A DNA stretch of 64,000 bases from Terfezia claveryi. Its lineage: Eukaryota > Ascomycota > Pezizomycetes > Pezizales > Pezizaceae. Shown here in pieces: positions 11,838 through 22,311 of this stretch. Every line of letters starts with the position of its first letter. Within the stretch, counting starts at the first letter, position 1. The notes under the pieces were generated by a model. It searched no databases. It saw only the letters and a list, made by a program, of their open reading frames with translations, and was not told the DNA's origin. The translations under genes were made by a program, and so were the position numbers. Location: contig WHUX01000254.1 in assembly GCA_015179025.1 (NCBI GenBank), forward strand, positions 1-64,000. The letters run 5' to 3'.

Positions 11838-12324
11838 ATGTCGCAGAACTCGTGGCTACACACCGCAAGAAACGTTCACCTTCAAGGCGACAGTATTTTG
11901 GCAGCTCAACTCCAAAAGAGAGATGGGTCCTGGCAAGATGCTACAATCGACTTGAATGATTATCTTGGCAATTCAGATGGTATGATCCTACAGCTAGTAA
12001 ATAGTTATATCTCTACTAATTCCGGCTATGGTGTATTAAGGAAAGTTCCTTTGGAACGGGTCTAATTTCGCTGCGACGGCCCGAGACACTAAAATTCAGG
12101 ACCGGCGTCCAGACAGCTTTGAAGCTTGGATCCTGGCGACACTTCAAAAAGCAGATGGCTATTGGCCTTCAGGAGCTGACTCTGCTGGACTTAACATCAC
12201 TGATGCTTTGAAGAATGAGGATGGAGAGTTTGAGTGGTATGTTAATTTCTCTGGGCTTTCGTAAACCAACCTATACGTGATTGTTTTGGCTGAGTGCTAA
12301 TCTTGATAATGTAGGGTTGCATAA
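11838..12324 (+). CDS. CVNH (cyanovirin-N homology) lectin, two introns
   Basis: Proposed gene: exon 1 11838-11979, intron 11980-12040 (61 bp), exon 2 12041-12236, intron 12237-12314 (78 bp, GTATGT...GCTAAT...GTAG), exon 3 12315-12324, giving 115 residues. CVNH proteins are small two-repeat lectins that bind high-mannose glycans. Repeat 1 shows RNVHLQGDSILAAQLQKRDG and a NSDG turn; repeat 2 shows FAATARDTKIQD, LQKADGYW and NEDGEFEW. The intron removes a stretch that breaks repeat 1 and joins NSDG to KFLWNGSNF exactly where other CVNH proteins continue. There is no signal peptide and no cysteine, so a cytosolic, disulfide-free form is likely. If intron 2 is not used, the frame ends at 12262-12264. 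This is the only convincing host gene in the window. Confidence 0.82.
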
Positions 12325-13699
12325 ACGGCCTGGAAGCGTACCTGGAAGTGTTATGGCTTACTTGGAAATTGAGGAGGAATATGAATTTTCTGTCACAGAG
12401 GACTATAGGAACTGGGAATGTTTAGTGACCTGTGTTTTGTGTTCAGGATATATACATCGGGGTGCTTTTTGTTATATCCTGAAGTCACGTCTAAGTTGCT
12501 CCAACTTCATATTTCAACGTGATTAGTGCGATGCGGATGTCAATCTTTTTGTAAATCTAATAACCAGCAATCGGCGAAAGGCCATGACTGGACGAGCCGG
12601 AGATTATGATTAAAGAAAATACGAGACTTTTATCTGATGAGTTCTAGCTCTACGTCTCCTGATATGGCGTTAGCGTGAAGCAACTTTTGAACTAGTGCGA
12701 AACGCATTTTATGATGGGATTTATAGAAACTCAAATGAGTTGGGTGCCCAATAGCTTTTTGTGTCAGTTTCGTCTATTAATATAAATATAATTGTATGTT
12801 GGTAGACATAGCATGAAACGGGAAGGTTTAGGTTGACAGCTGAACAAGCCAGACAGCTGAAAAAGGAACTGGGTACCCTATCTGGAAAGGTCTGTTATTA
12901 GATTGTCCGCTGGTCCCACTGCTTAGCGATGCCCTATGTACAAGGCAGGAAATCAGCAACCTGCTTGTGACGCTGTGTTCTGTGTAACAACATGAGACTT
13001 TCGTACTTATTAAAAAAATGCCGCGGACCCGTAGATGCGGACTCGGAATCTCAACCGTATTCTATTTCATTATACAATTTTCACCTGCCTCACATAGTTC
13101 AGCTCACTCTATTCACCTTGTTCAATCTAACCTGCAGTGCACACCTGAGAGATCTGTATTTAGCACACTTAATCCTAATATACTCTAGTCGCTCGACATC
13201 CATCGAATAATTGCTGTATCTACCTGTAGCTAGAGTTCCGGAACCGCGCTTCACAATATGTCGTTTGCTGCTCGAATCGGAGGTCAACACTGCAGGAATG
13301 TCTGCCGTGGAATAAGGCCCATTATGTGCCAAGAAGTAGATTGGCGCATACGATTACGCAAGGTGGAAGATTTCGGGTGGATTTTCAAGATGGCTGGAAG
13401 TGAATCACAACACGGCCATGATAGTGAGAAAGTAACAGAGTCAGGAGGAGGGTCGTGCAACCAGACTACAGAGGGGTGAGAGTACAGGAACTGACTTCGG
13501 CTAGTTCTCATTCTAGCCACCAATTTGTTAAGCCTAGTCTGGTTGGCACTATCGACGTAGGGATCCCAGTATTCCCCCCCCTCCCTGGGCCCCGTCATGT
13601 TCTTCATGCTATTTTGGCCCATTATGCGTCCATCCTTACCTATACATATATTGAACCCCGCATTGCACTCTTCGGAGAACCAGTCATTTCATAGATATC

Positions 13700-13754
13700 T
13701 GGTTGATGGGGGAATAGGAGTAATGAGTATATTAAAAAAAAAAAAAAAAAAAAA
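13700..13754 (+). mobile_element. LINE tail fragment with poly-A
   Basis: GGAATAGGAGTAATGAGTAT followed by 21 A residues (13734-13754) resembles the end of the LINE 3' UTR (TAGGAGTACCAAGTATTTAA at 25681-25700). It is a very short insertion. From 12325 to 13690 I recognise no gene. Confidence 0.5.
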
Positions 13755-13841
13755 GTTGGGGGCCCAGGCAGTGCGTCCTCGAAAGAAACCGGGGATACTG
13801 CGCCCCTGACACCTAGTCGGTCGCAACTGAAGAGAGGAATA

Positions 13842-14551
13842 CCCGTATTATATCGAGAAATTCGTTAGCGCGAACACAAGTCGCTAAAGCATGCCGGGTG
13901 GAGGGTTATACTTAAGAAGGCAAAGGACCGCATACCGACATATTGAGCAAACAACAATAATCAACCTCATCGAAAGCAGATGATGTAGATAGCAAACTCA
14001 AATACCACAATGAAGTTCATCCATTTAGTTTTATGCTCAAGCCTATTTGTATATTATGTTTGGGGAGCACCACCAAGACACAGACGAGTTTTGCAGCCTA
14101 TATCAGTTTCTGACACCAATATCCTACGGCACCTACCTGGTACTCGAAAGTCAATCCCTGCTATGCCACGACCAAAAGCAAAATAGCGACCTGGACCTAA
14201 GCCCAAGAGTGTGAAAAATCGGGTATATAAGGTTCGGCGTCCGATTCAAAGAGTAAAAAAACGCAGCTACTCAAGAGAGAAAAAGATGGAAGTCTTAATG
14301 TTTCTTATACATCGTCGATTTCTAAAGGATGATGATGAGGATGGTAAGGATGATGCATTTGAATACACCTGGGTCATTAAAAATTATGTACATACAATTA
14401 CCTCCCTCCCTAGATAGATATCATGCTCTTAGATTATTTTGATACTACAGTATAGGTTCGTTGCATAATGTAGAAGCAGAATGTTTATTGCTGTACTTCG
14501 GTTATTCTGACACCTCTGTTTGTGCTAACGAATTTCTCGAGATAATATGGG
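13842..14551 (+). mobile_element. 710-bp pogo deletion derivative
   Basis: Inverted ends CCCRTATTATMTCGAGAAAT continue into TCGTTAGC (13842 onward; 14551 backward) and are bordered by TA at 13840-13841 and 14552-14553. The TA-then-CC start is shared with the two full pogo elements in the window. Only an N-terminal piece of coding sequence remains inside, so the element is an internally deleted, non-autonomous copy. Confidence 0.8.
14010..14417 (+). pseudogene. N-terminal transposase fragment in pogo derivative
   Basis: From ATG 14010 one frame runs to 14417 with a single in-frame TAG near 14185. The distal part (KNRVYKVRRPIQRVKKRSYS then REKKMEVLMFL) resembles the basic region and first helix that precede the HTH in fungal pogo transposases. 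The proximal part begins with a hydrophobic stretch (MKFIHLVLCSSLFVYYVWG) that looks like a signal peptide, but this is probably chance translation of untranslated DNA. The catalytic core is absent. Confidence 0.5.
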
Positions 14552-15818
14552 TAGGATGTCAAACGTGGTGCCAAAAACCAACTGACATCCCAGCTACCAC
14601 TGGTTACCTACTGGCCCATTTGTGCAAGTGCTAGCTGGGACGAAAGGTCACCTCTCGTGCGTAAGTCACCTCAGGGTGAGGCAGGAAATTGTCGATCTAG
14701 CATTGGTTGGTCGGATGTGAACCGGTACCTCTATGTCTCTGACTACATAACAAAAATGTATTGTTGGTGGCATTGGGTCATCTGGCGAGACCTCTCTAGG
14801 GCCTTGATATCACACAGTTTCCTCCGTCAGCCCTGGAAAGGCAACGAGAGTGAGCGGGGACACGGTAGCTCCTAGGCGGCTCAGCCAATGAGGTACAGGG
14901 ATTGGCTGGGCTCGACAGGACGGTTCTAAAGCCGGGCTCGGTCTCAGCGAAAACTCATATTCAAGTTTCCGAAGTGGCATCTCGTGGAGTTATTTTCTTC
15001 TGGTACGGAGTAGTCTTAAATGTTATGCTTACAGCATACGACGGGGTAGTGCAATATGACGGGGACATGCAACAAAATAGCTGTAAAGTTGGTAGAACTC
15101 AATGGGTTTTCGGTAGAATTGGTTGGCAGGGAGCACACGAGTTCGGGGATTAATCTTTTAAATACGTAAGAGCCCTGGATTATGAAGTCCAGGTGGTATC
15201 CTAATATATATAGCTAATACATGAATTGCGTGATGTGGATATGTGACTAGGTATTAAATTGAAATAATGTGTTTGAGGAGAGTCTGGGTACATTTCATGT
15301 CCCTCTCACATAGTGCAAATCTATGAAGTCAAGTCCACACACACATCATAGTATGACATGAGCATGCAACCAAAGTAGGGGTCTGGAGTGGAAGTGCAAT
15401 ATAGTGGGAGAAGGCTCAAACTCGAGCAGTTTTATCCAGATTTTGGTAGAGGGCTCACAATAGACATGCGGATCCAACTTGTCCTCTCCTCTGTACCTAG
15501 CTATTTGTAATACTATCTTCTGTCCACTCCTTTACTTTAGTACTTATAGCTCAGACAGGTATACCTCGCCTTCTTGACCTTGATACTTTGCTCGACTCTG
15601 GTTGTGAAGAGATGTATCTATTCTGGCCTCTCTCTAATCTCGGGAGGACGAACTATATAGCTATCTAGTTCTCACATGCGGACTCACCAAGGCCGATCCG
15701 CCAAGGCCGACTCGTTTCAGCTCTCATCACATTCCTCCCCTCCCTTCAGCGGACGTCCCGGCTCGCATCTCGTGCACTTATCTCAACAACGATAACACCC
15801 GATTCGTATGTCATGCCC

Positions 15819-16285
15819 TTAACGTGACCGATGGGGTTTCCCCTCACGACAGGGTTTCCGCATACTAACCGTTTTTAGCAATCCCATCGTCTCAGGCGAG
15901 CACAGCGTTCAGTAGTCATTCTGCCTGAATTGACATTATGGAAACAAACTACGCTCTACAACATGGCAACACTAACGTCCCGCCAAAACCAACCTAATAT
16001 CATTACCTCCTTCTACTAATATGACCGCTCCGATGCTTCCTATCCCCTCCCCCTAACTCCCCACATAAGCTCAATATCGAGCAGGTAAGGCTGTATGAAC
16101 TAGGAGGCCTTTATCAAGCACCTATATTCATGTGAAAATAGCTTTGGCTTATGCCGCCAAAGCTAGAATACCTTAAACTACCAGCACTAAGTTGTTAAAA
16201 AATTAGGAATTCTAAAAGCGGTCAGTATATGAATTGAACCTGCTTTATTTATGCTATTTTGAACACCCCCCTCATGTCCTTGCGA
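15819..16285 (+). repeat. Left long TIR
   Basis: Inverted counterpart of 17158-17631. It ends at CATGTCCTTGC, after which the two arms lose all similarity. Confidence 0.8.
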
Positions 16286-17051
16286 AGGCTGCCTCTAGTG
16301 CATCCTTACTCACTATGGTTTGGTTTCCACTATCGATAAAACTTCGATGTACCCTATATTTCTGTCTTAAAAATGATGTTGAGCTCTCCCGAGATACTGC
16401 AGCTTTCTCATAAGCACCATGTATCCAGAATGAACGTTAGGTTCAACCATATACCCAACCTAGCTGACTTTGATGGTATAAATTCGAATCCAGTTTCTAA
16501 TTCAATATTTTACATGCTATCTGATCTAGGGTTTGGTCTTAGATCTAATACAGCATTCAATGATCCAGCATCCACCTTAGCCTCTAATCTACTATCGATC
16601 TAACAATAATCCAGTGCTCACCTTATCTTCCACAATTTTGTCTATCTAAAGTAGTATCCAACGTTGCATTGAACTAGTCTGGATGACATTAACCTAGTGT
16701 CTTAAATATTATCAAATTCAATTTCTCAGGGACTGCCCTAGCCTTAACTATACTAACAGACATTAAAACACCTTGCGAAGCACTAGTATACAAGAGCTAT
16801 TTTGTTATTTCATTTGTGTTGTGAAAGTAGTAGAGCAAAGGCATGTTGAGGAGTGTTTAACTGAGAGCTGGAGGTAGATTTGGTCGAATTTTTGGAATTG
16901 TTGATTTTGTGAGGGTAGCGATCTAAATTGAGACATTTCAATCTTAGCATATGTATATCTGTTCTTAACTCTGGATTGTAGATCCAGTTTGCAGCTCTCC
17001 TAGTAGCTGTTGGCTGCACTTATCTAATATTCGGCATAAATAAGCGCGAGT

Positions 17052-17073
17052 GGGAGGGGAGGGGGGCGGGGGG
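17052..17073 (+). other. G-quadruplex-capable run
   Basis: Four G-runs of 3, 4, 6 and 6 separated by single A, A and C bases fit the G3+ N1-7 pattern closely. It lies in the spacer between the two long TIRs. Confidence 0.7.
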
Positions 17074-17157
17074 TTACCGCTTGTGGGTGCAATTTAAGGT
17101 GACCAGGACTATTAGAGATCTCTTTATAACTATATAGGATGCTTTGGTATAGACTGG

Positions 17158-17631
17158 TGCAAGGACATGAGGGGAGTGTTCAGAATAGCATAAATTAAGC
17201 GGGTTCCATTCATATACTGACCGCTTTCAGAATTTCTAATTTTCTGCAACTTAGTGCTGGTAGTTTAAGACATTCTAGCTTTGGCGGCGTAAGCCAAAGC
17301 TGTTTTTACATGAATATAGGTACTTGATAAAAGCCTCCTAGTACTTATAGCCTCACCCGCTCGATATTGAGCCTATGTGGGGAGTTAGGGGGAGAGGGTA
17401 GGATGCATTGGAGCGGTCATATTAGTAGAAGAAGGTAATGATATTAGGTTGGTTTTGGCTGGACATTAGGGTCGCCATGTTGTAGAGCGTAGTTGCTTCC
17501 ATAGATGTCAATTCAGGCAGAATGACTACTGAACGCTAGCTCGCCTGAGACGATGGGATTGCTAAAAACGGTTAGTATGTCTCAGGTGAGCAGAAACCCT
17601 GTCGTGAGCGGAAACCCCGTCGGTCAAGTTA
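17158..17631 (-). repeat. Right long TIR
   Basis: Inverted counterpart of 15819-16285. A short extra segment (about 17570-17595, containing CTCAGGTGAGCAG) is missing from the left arm. Confidence 0.8.
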
Positions 17632-18201
17632 TATCGCCCTAATGTAGCACCAATAACAAATGAATAACAATAGAAACGGCAATAGCGTTGTCAAAAGAAA
17701 ACGTCTAAGGGCTTAATGCTCAGGAAATACATAAGGACATAATAAGAAACCTCTCTACCAAAGGGCCAGAAATCATGCAAAATAACAGAGCGAGAAGCAG
17801 AAATATCACCTTCATCGGTGCCTGAAGCGTCCTTCGAATTCTCAGCCGTGAACATAAGAGATGTGTGTATAACGGGGGCCTAAAAAAAATATTGAGGGAA
17901 GTACAGTGTGCTATATATATATATGTATAGTCTATGTCAAAGCAGTAGGACGATGGAGAAGTGTGTGAGATTGTGTGCTAGAGCAGCTTCCTGCCATGGT
18001 AGGTGTTCAAATCGGCCCAACTGGCGGACCAGCCACACTTAGATAGTCATTATTTCTTTGAAAGTCTGCTCAGTGCATCCGCGTTTGTATGTAAGGTTCC
18101 TGCACGATGGACGAGCGTCATTTGTCCTAAATATGGCGAGAGTAGCATGCACCATTTGTCGACTCGTGATGAATAGGTTGTTTGTGTAGAAGAGGACATG
18201 A

Positions 18202-18860
18202 TTAATAATAGAGACTAGTGATCCGTGACCACTGTGAATATCGCACCGTCTCCCAACTCTTGCTATATACTATCTCACTAGGCAATTTGTCTATTTCTCC
18301 AGCCAACACTTTTGCAAATGTATTACATTGGCAATCTTTAGATGCCATATCAGATAATAGCAGGTCTTGCATATTTGTTCTTTTCTCTTTTTCTACCAGC
18401 AACTCTTCCTCCTCCTGCTCCGCCACCCCCCCCCCCCTACCTGCTCCACAATAGTTTCTAATATTTCCTCCACTTCCTCATCATCAGTTTCTGTAATTCT
18501 TTGTTCCAACTCCATATCATCACCATGAATACTGCCTTCAGAATCCGGGAATCTGTCACCTAATCTCCTGAAATTTCTGCTATGCCATTGCCGTTCCATG
18601 TCCAGAATGTTTGACATCTATTGATCATTCTCATCATGCAGTACCCTAGTAGGAGCTCTAGTAGCTGATACTTGAATCTGAATAAAAGGATCTGATCTAG
18701 GATCAGAGGGGGTAGGCGGAGAGTGGTTAGATTCGCTGATAGGGAAATCCAATAATCCACTTATACTGGGAACTTGTAGACACTGTTGAAGAGGAGTGGA
18801 ATTTTGATTTTGCAGAGGAGAAGAAGGCCCAGAAGAAGGTAGAGAACTAGCTGATCCTAT
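18202..18860 (-). pseudogene. Unidentified degenerate reading frame
   Basis: On the minus strand a Ser/Pro-rich frame starts near 18860, passes one in-frame TAG near 18617 and continues through MSNILDMERQWHSRNFRRLG and an acidic stretch (ETDDEEVEEILETIVEQ). It then shifts frame in the C-tract at 18426-18438 and ends with LLLSDMASKDCQCNTFAKVL near 18230. It may be the 3' end of the retroelement that carries the chromodomain upstream, or another gene. I do not recognise a family. From 17632 to 18200 nothing is recognised. Confidence 0.4.
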
Positions 18861-18936
18861 ATATACAACTGTAATATTAGTACTAATAGATAAGATTAGG
18901 TAGGACTAAAAAGAAAAATTGATACATCTGGCAGAG

Positions 18937-19115
18937 GCAATATTGGCTGGCGGGGGGATATTGGCTGGTGGGGGTGATATTGGTTTGCGGGGGCAATATT
19001 GGCTGGCGGGGGTGATATTGGCTGGCGGGGGTGATATTGGCTGGCGGAGGCAATATTGGCTGGCGGGGGTGATATTGGCTGGCAGAGGCAATATTGGCTG
19101 GCAGAGTCGATATGC
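18937..19115. repeat. 19-bp minisatellite
   Basis: About nine units of GATATTGGCTGGCGGGGGT with CAATATT variants. Because 19 is not a multiple of 3, all minus frames show a 19-residue periodic Pro/Ala/Asn string. The array directly follows the chromodomain coding sequence. Confidence 0.9.
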
Positions 19116-19129
19116 ATTGAAGTATAGAG

Positions 19130-20110
19130 GGCAATCCTTGAATCTGTTTGGCTTGGGGATAGATATCGCAGTGTTGATGCTAGCCTTCATCTTTGTGCGG
19201 TAACTCTCAACTAGCTCGTCCAGTACAGCATCACCCAGATCCTGTCTCAGATTTGCCACCTTCTCCCAAGTGAATTCTATGTCAGGGTATCCCGACCATT
19301 TGACTTGGAATTCTGTAGCTCTTCCATATTTTCTTTCTCCAAATATCCTTTCTACCTCCTAGGTGTCTTCACTATCTATTTGTACCATTGCAGGAGGTTT
19401 CATAGTGTGACTGTACACATCTTCACTGAACAGTTGTAGGTGTGCTATCGATATTGCGGGGTGGACTCTAGATCGTGGTGGTAGTTCTAGCTAGGCTGCT
19501 TGTTTCCCTACCATCTCGATTACTTTGAATGGACCCCATTTATTGTCCTGAAGCTTGTTCATCCCTTGTACCAGGGATCAGATTAGGTGATTTTTTGTAG
19601 TATAAATACACAATCACTACTTCTCAAGGCTTCCTATGTATAACGTTCATCATAGTAATATTTCTGAATGGTCGTAGCTTTTTCTAGTGAGTTAAAAGCC
19701 TGTTCTATTCTAGCTTTAGTGAGTGCCAGCCTCTTGTAAAGTTCAGTATCTAGTGTGTTTAGTATTGAGGATAGTAGTAGAATAGGGCTTGGTAGGTCAA
19801 TATATAATAGTTTATTCGAGGTGAAGCCTATTGATTTGGATAGTGTATTATTGAATTCTAATTTAATAAATAGTAAGTACTTTATCTAGTTGTTATCTAT
19901 TGTATATAGTTATTGTAAGATTTGTATTATCTAAATGGCTATTTCAGCTAGATCAGCCTGCTAATAATCAGTACTAATAAGCTTGTATTCTATCTTAAGT
20001 AATAGCATTATTTGTCGCTATATATCTAATATGGATTTAGAGTTATGATCTATTATTAGTTTAAATAGTAAGAATCTCTTGCATACCAAGTGTTATAAAC
20101 CTGTGAAGCA
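19130..20110 (-). pseudogene. Ty3/gypsy integrase C-terminus and chromodomain relic
   Basis: Read from 20110 down, fragments in shifting frames give an integrase tail (TLDTELYKRLALTKARIEQA, ATTIQKYYYDERYT), the GPF/tether region (NKLQDNKWGPFKVIEMVGKQ, LELPPRSRVHPAISIAHLQL) and a chromodomain (ERIFGERKYGRATEFQVKWS, then GYPDIEFTWEK). This order is typical of chromoviruses, where the chromodomain tethers integration to methylated-histone chromatin. Several TAG and TGA codons and strong AT bias in the upstream part show long decay. No LTR was found. It is a different lineage from the intact chromovirus at 42996-48845. Confidence 0.72.
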
Positions 20111-20178
20111 TCCTGCAGAATCTAGTTTCCCAGCCATGCCCAACTTTGACCTTTAATTGCAACGTCCCCCCTCGAGAG

Positions 20179-20455
20179 TTATAATTGATGCTGAATAAGC
20201 TGCTCCATTATCTGAGTGAATCCGAGTATTGTAATCTGCACACTTGCAGTATTAACCCAAAAAACCAAGGTGTAGTCATGATGATGCTGATAGACATACT
20301 CTAATGCAAGTTGTGTCTTTCCCATACCTCCGGTACCATAAAGTACAATGATATTCATCATACCTTTGTCTCCTTCTATCGCTAGAATCAAGCTCTTGAG
20401 AAGGTATTTCAAGGTCGTTCTTGATATCGGTGCAGATTTGCCAAAGTCACTTGGA
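20179..20455 (-). pseudogene. NB-ARC/NACHT-type P-loop fragment
   Basis: The minus strand reads RTTLKYLLKSLILAIEGD, then IIVLYGTGGMGKTQLALEYV, then DYTLVFWVNTASVQ, ending at a TGA or TAA near 20179. This is the start of a STAND nucleotide-binding domain: the Walker A GTGGMGKTQ and the FWVNA-like strand are standard in fungal NLR-like proteins. Only about 90 residues are present; Walker B, the sensor region and any repeat domain are absent. It is a gene fragment, perhaps captured or left by repeat insertion. Confidence 0.65.
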
Positions 20456-22300
20456 TCCTAGTTCGTCACCCCTATAGATGAGATCCGACAAAGAGGAAGA
20501 GAAAAGAAAAGTGGACCAATAGGCAATAAAGACAATGAGAATACAGGAACAACAGTTTCTCAGTAGAAGGCCAATCAACGGGCACAATAGAGTATGGAAG
20601 ACGAAAGTTGAGAAGACAAGACGATAATGAACAGATGAAAGAAGAGTATCTCGGCTAAAACAAAGCAGAGAATACAAATGAAAACTCAAAAAGAACAATT
20701 GAAGATCAGAAAAGAGAAGACGAATAAAGACTATCTCGGCTGAAACGATGCCAGGGTTCTGCCTCGACAGATTCCCAAGATCTCACTGCAGTGAAGACCT
20801 GGCTTTTCGTTCCCCGTAGCTTCTCAAGATCTCCGAGATCTCACCGCAGTGAAGATCCAGCTAACCGAGAGGAATAGAGTAACCGGTCTTTCCAGTACCG
20901 CCACTGAAGAGAACAAAGAAGCAGAGAATGGAAGAGGACCACTCTTTTATTCGAAGGACACCGAGATAAGAGGATCACTCTAGACCAAGCAATCACACAT
21001 AGAATAGAACTCCACCCACTTAGTTGTGAGGAATCTGTGTAGTATGAAATCGACGATGATGAAGCAACTAGGATGAGCTGCGTGATGATAAAGGACAAGA
21101 ACCTCCTATAGGAAAACTACCGATTTGCCAAGCCCGCCTGTACTTCCATTTAAAGCAATTGCATCTTTAAGGTGCGTCAGTACGCATCTGCCCTCCGGTC
21201 GTCTCTTATTTGATGTGCCAGGTGGAAAGGCTCACAAAATTTGGATTCCTATTAGGTTGAGTCTACAGAGCAACTCCGCTATAAAAATATCATCTAGGTT
21301 GAAGCACACATGCGAATAACCAGCAAATCTGTAATCAAGGGAAAATAAGTAATTTTAGAAAACGGGCAACACAAGACTGAGAAAGCTTGTGGAATAGCAT
21401 TACTACACTTTTCGGAAGATAACTAGATAACTAGACTAAGGGACAATATATAAAGTACAAATCAGGGGGGGGAGGTAATCAAGTTGTTCTAGAAGGGGCA
21501 ATCCTGCACTTTGTGTGTTTATTGAGGCTCTACAATACCTATCTTTTTGCAACTCGTTCCATAAACTAGAGTCCGCCAAGTAAAGGGTCTGCAAAAGAGA
21601 AAGAGTGAAAAAAAAACAGAGGAAATAGCAAATCAGGAACGAAGCAAAAAATGGCTTTGCCCCGTTACCGCTGTCCTCCGCCTTCCCCTCCTCCTGCCCC
21701 GCTCTCTGTACAGGCCTGCTAGCTTCTATACTGCCACAATTCTGTTGTGGCTTGATCTTTGAAACAAGCAAACGGGACGTTCATACCACGCCTACGTCAC
21801 TCAGCTCCTTACCCCCTAGTTAAACACCGCCTACACCATGTGCCCCTAACTCGCGCCTGTCTCCTATCTCCACCCCTCCCCCCTCCTGCTTCCTCGTCCT
21901 CCCCAGCCACCTCCTGTAGAAACAGGTACTTATATTGATAGGACTGTTTCTTCAAAGGTCTTTATTCGATGATCGATGATGCTTGACATGATCTTATAAA
22001 GAACCGAGATCGCCAAGACAAAAGCTAAAGACTCTCGATCGAGGTATACCGAGAGGAAAGACAGGAACGAAGAAAGAAAATTAATATGGAAGCAATAAGA
22101 AAGAACAACGATAAACAATATTTGAGCAATAAGAAATAATAGCAATAGACAATAATAAGAAAATAAACCCGTTCATCCTCCTCTAGAATTTTTTATTTTT
22201 TTTTTCTTTTGCGTATATTAGATCGGCTATGGGTGGGTTAGTGTTAAGGGTTTGTTTTATTTGATTCGTACCATCATATCATCGTCAATTGAGGGCATCA
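20456..22300. other. Gene-free, purine-rich stretch with short repeats
   Basis: I see no supported gene here. The sequence is A/G-rich on the plus strand. It contains duplicated words such as AGATCTCAC(T/C)GCAGTGAAGA (about 20778 and 20835) and ATCTCGGCT(A/G)AAACRA (about 20648 and 20732). Several open frames exist but none shows a protein family. Confidence 0.5.
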
Positions 22301-22311
22301 GTTGTAATTCA

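Larger units (their letters stand above)
15819..17631. mobile_element. Element with TIRs of about 470 bp
   Basis: 15819-16285 and 17158-17631 are inverted copies of each other at roughly 85-90% by eye; shared words include GACGGGGTTTCC or GATGGGGTTTCC at the ends, CTAACCGTTTTTAGCAATCC, and GACATGAGGGG at the inner border. Each end repeats GGGGTTTCC...CTCACGACAGGGTTTC. The 870-bp centre has no recognisable protein, only AT-rich sequence and a G-run. No convincing target duplication was found. It is probably a non-autonomous DNA transposon of the long-TIR kind. From 14554 to 15818 no gene is recognised. Confidence 0.75.

Noticed and set aside
14010..14185. Small secreted protein with signal peptide
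   Set aside because: It lies inside a pogo deletion derivative and its frame continues, past one TAG, into transposase sequence.
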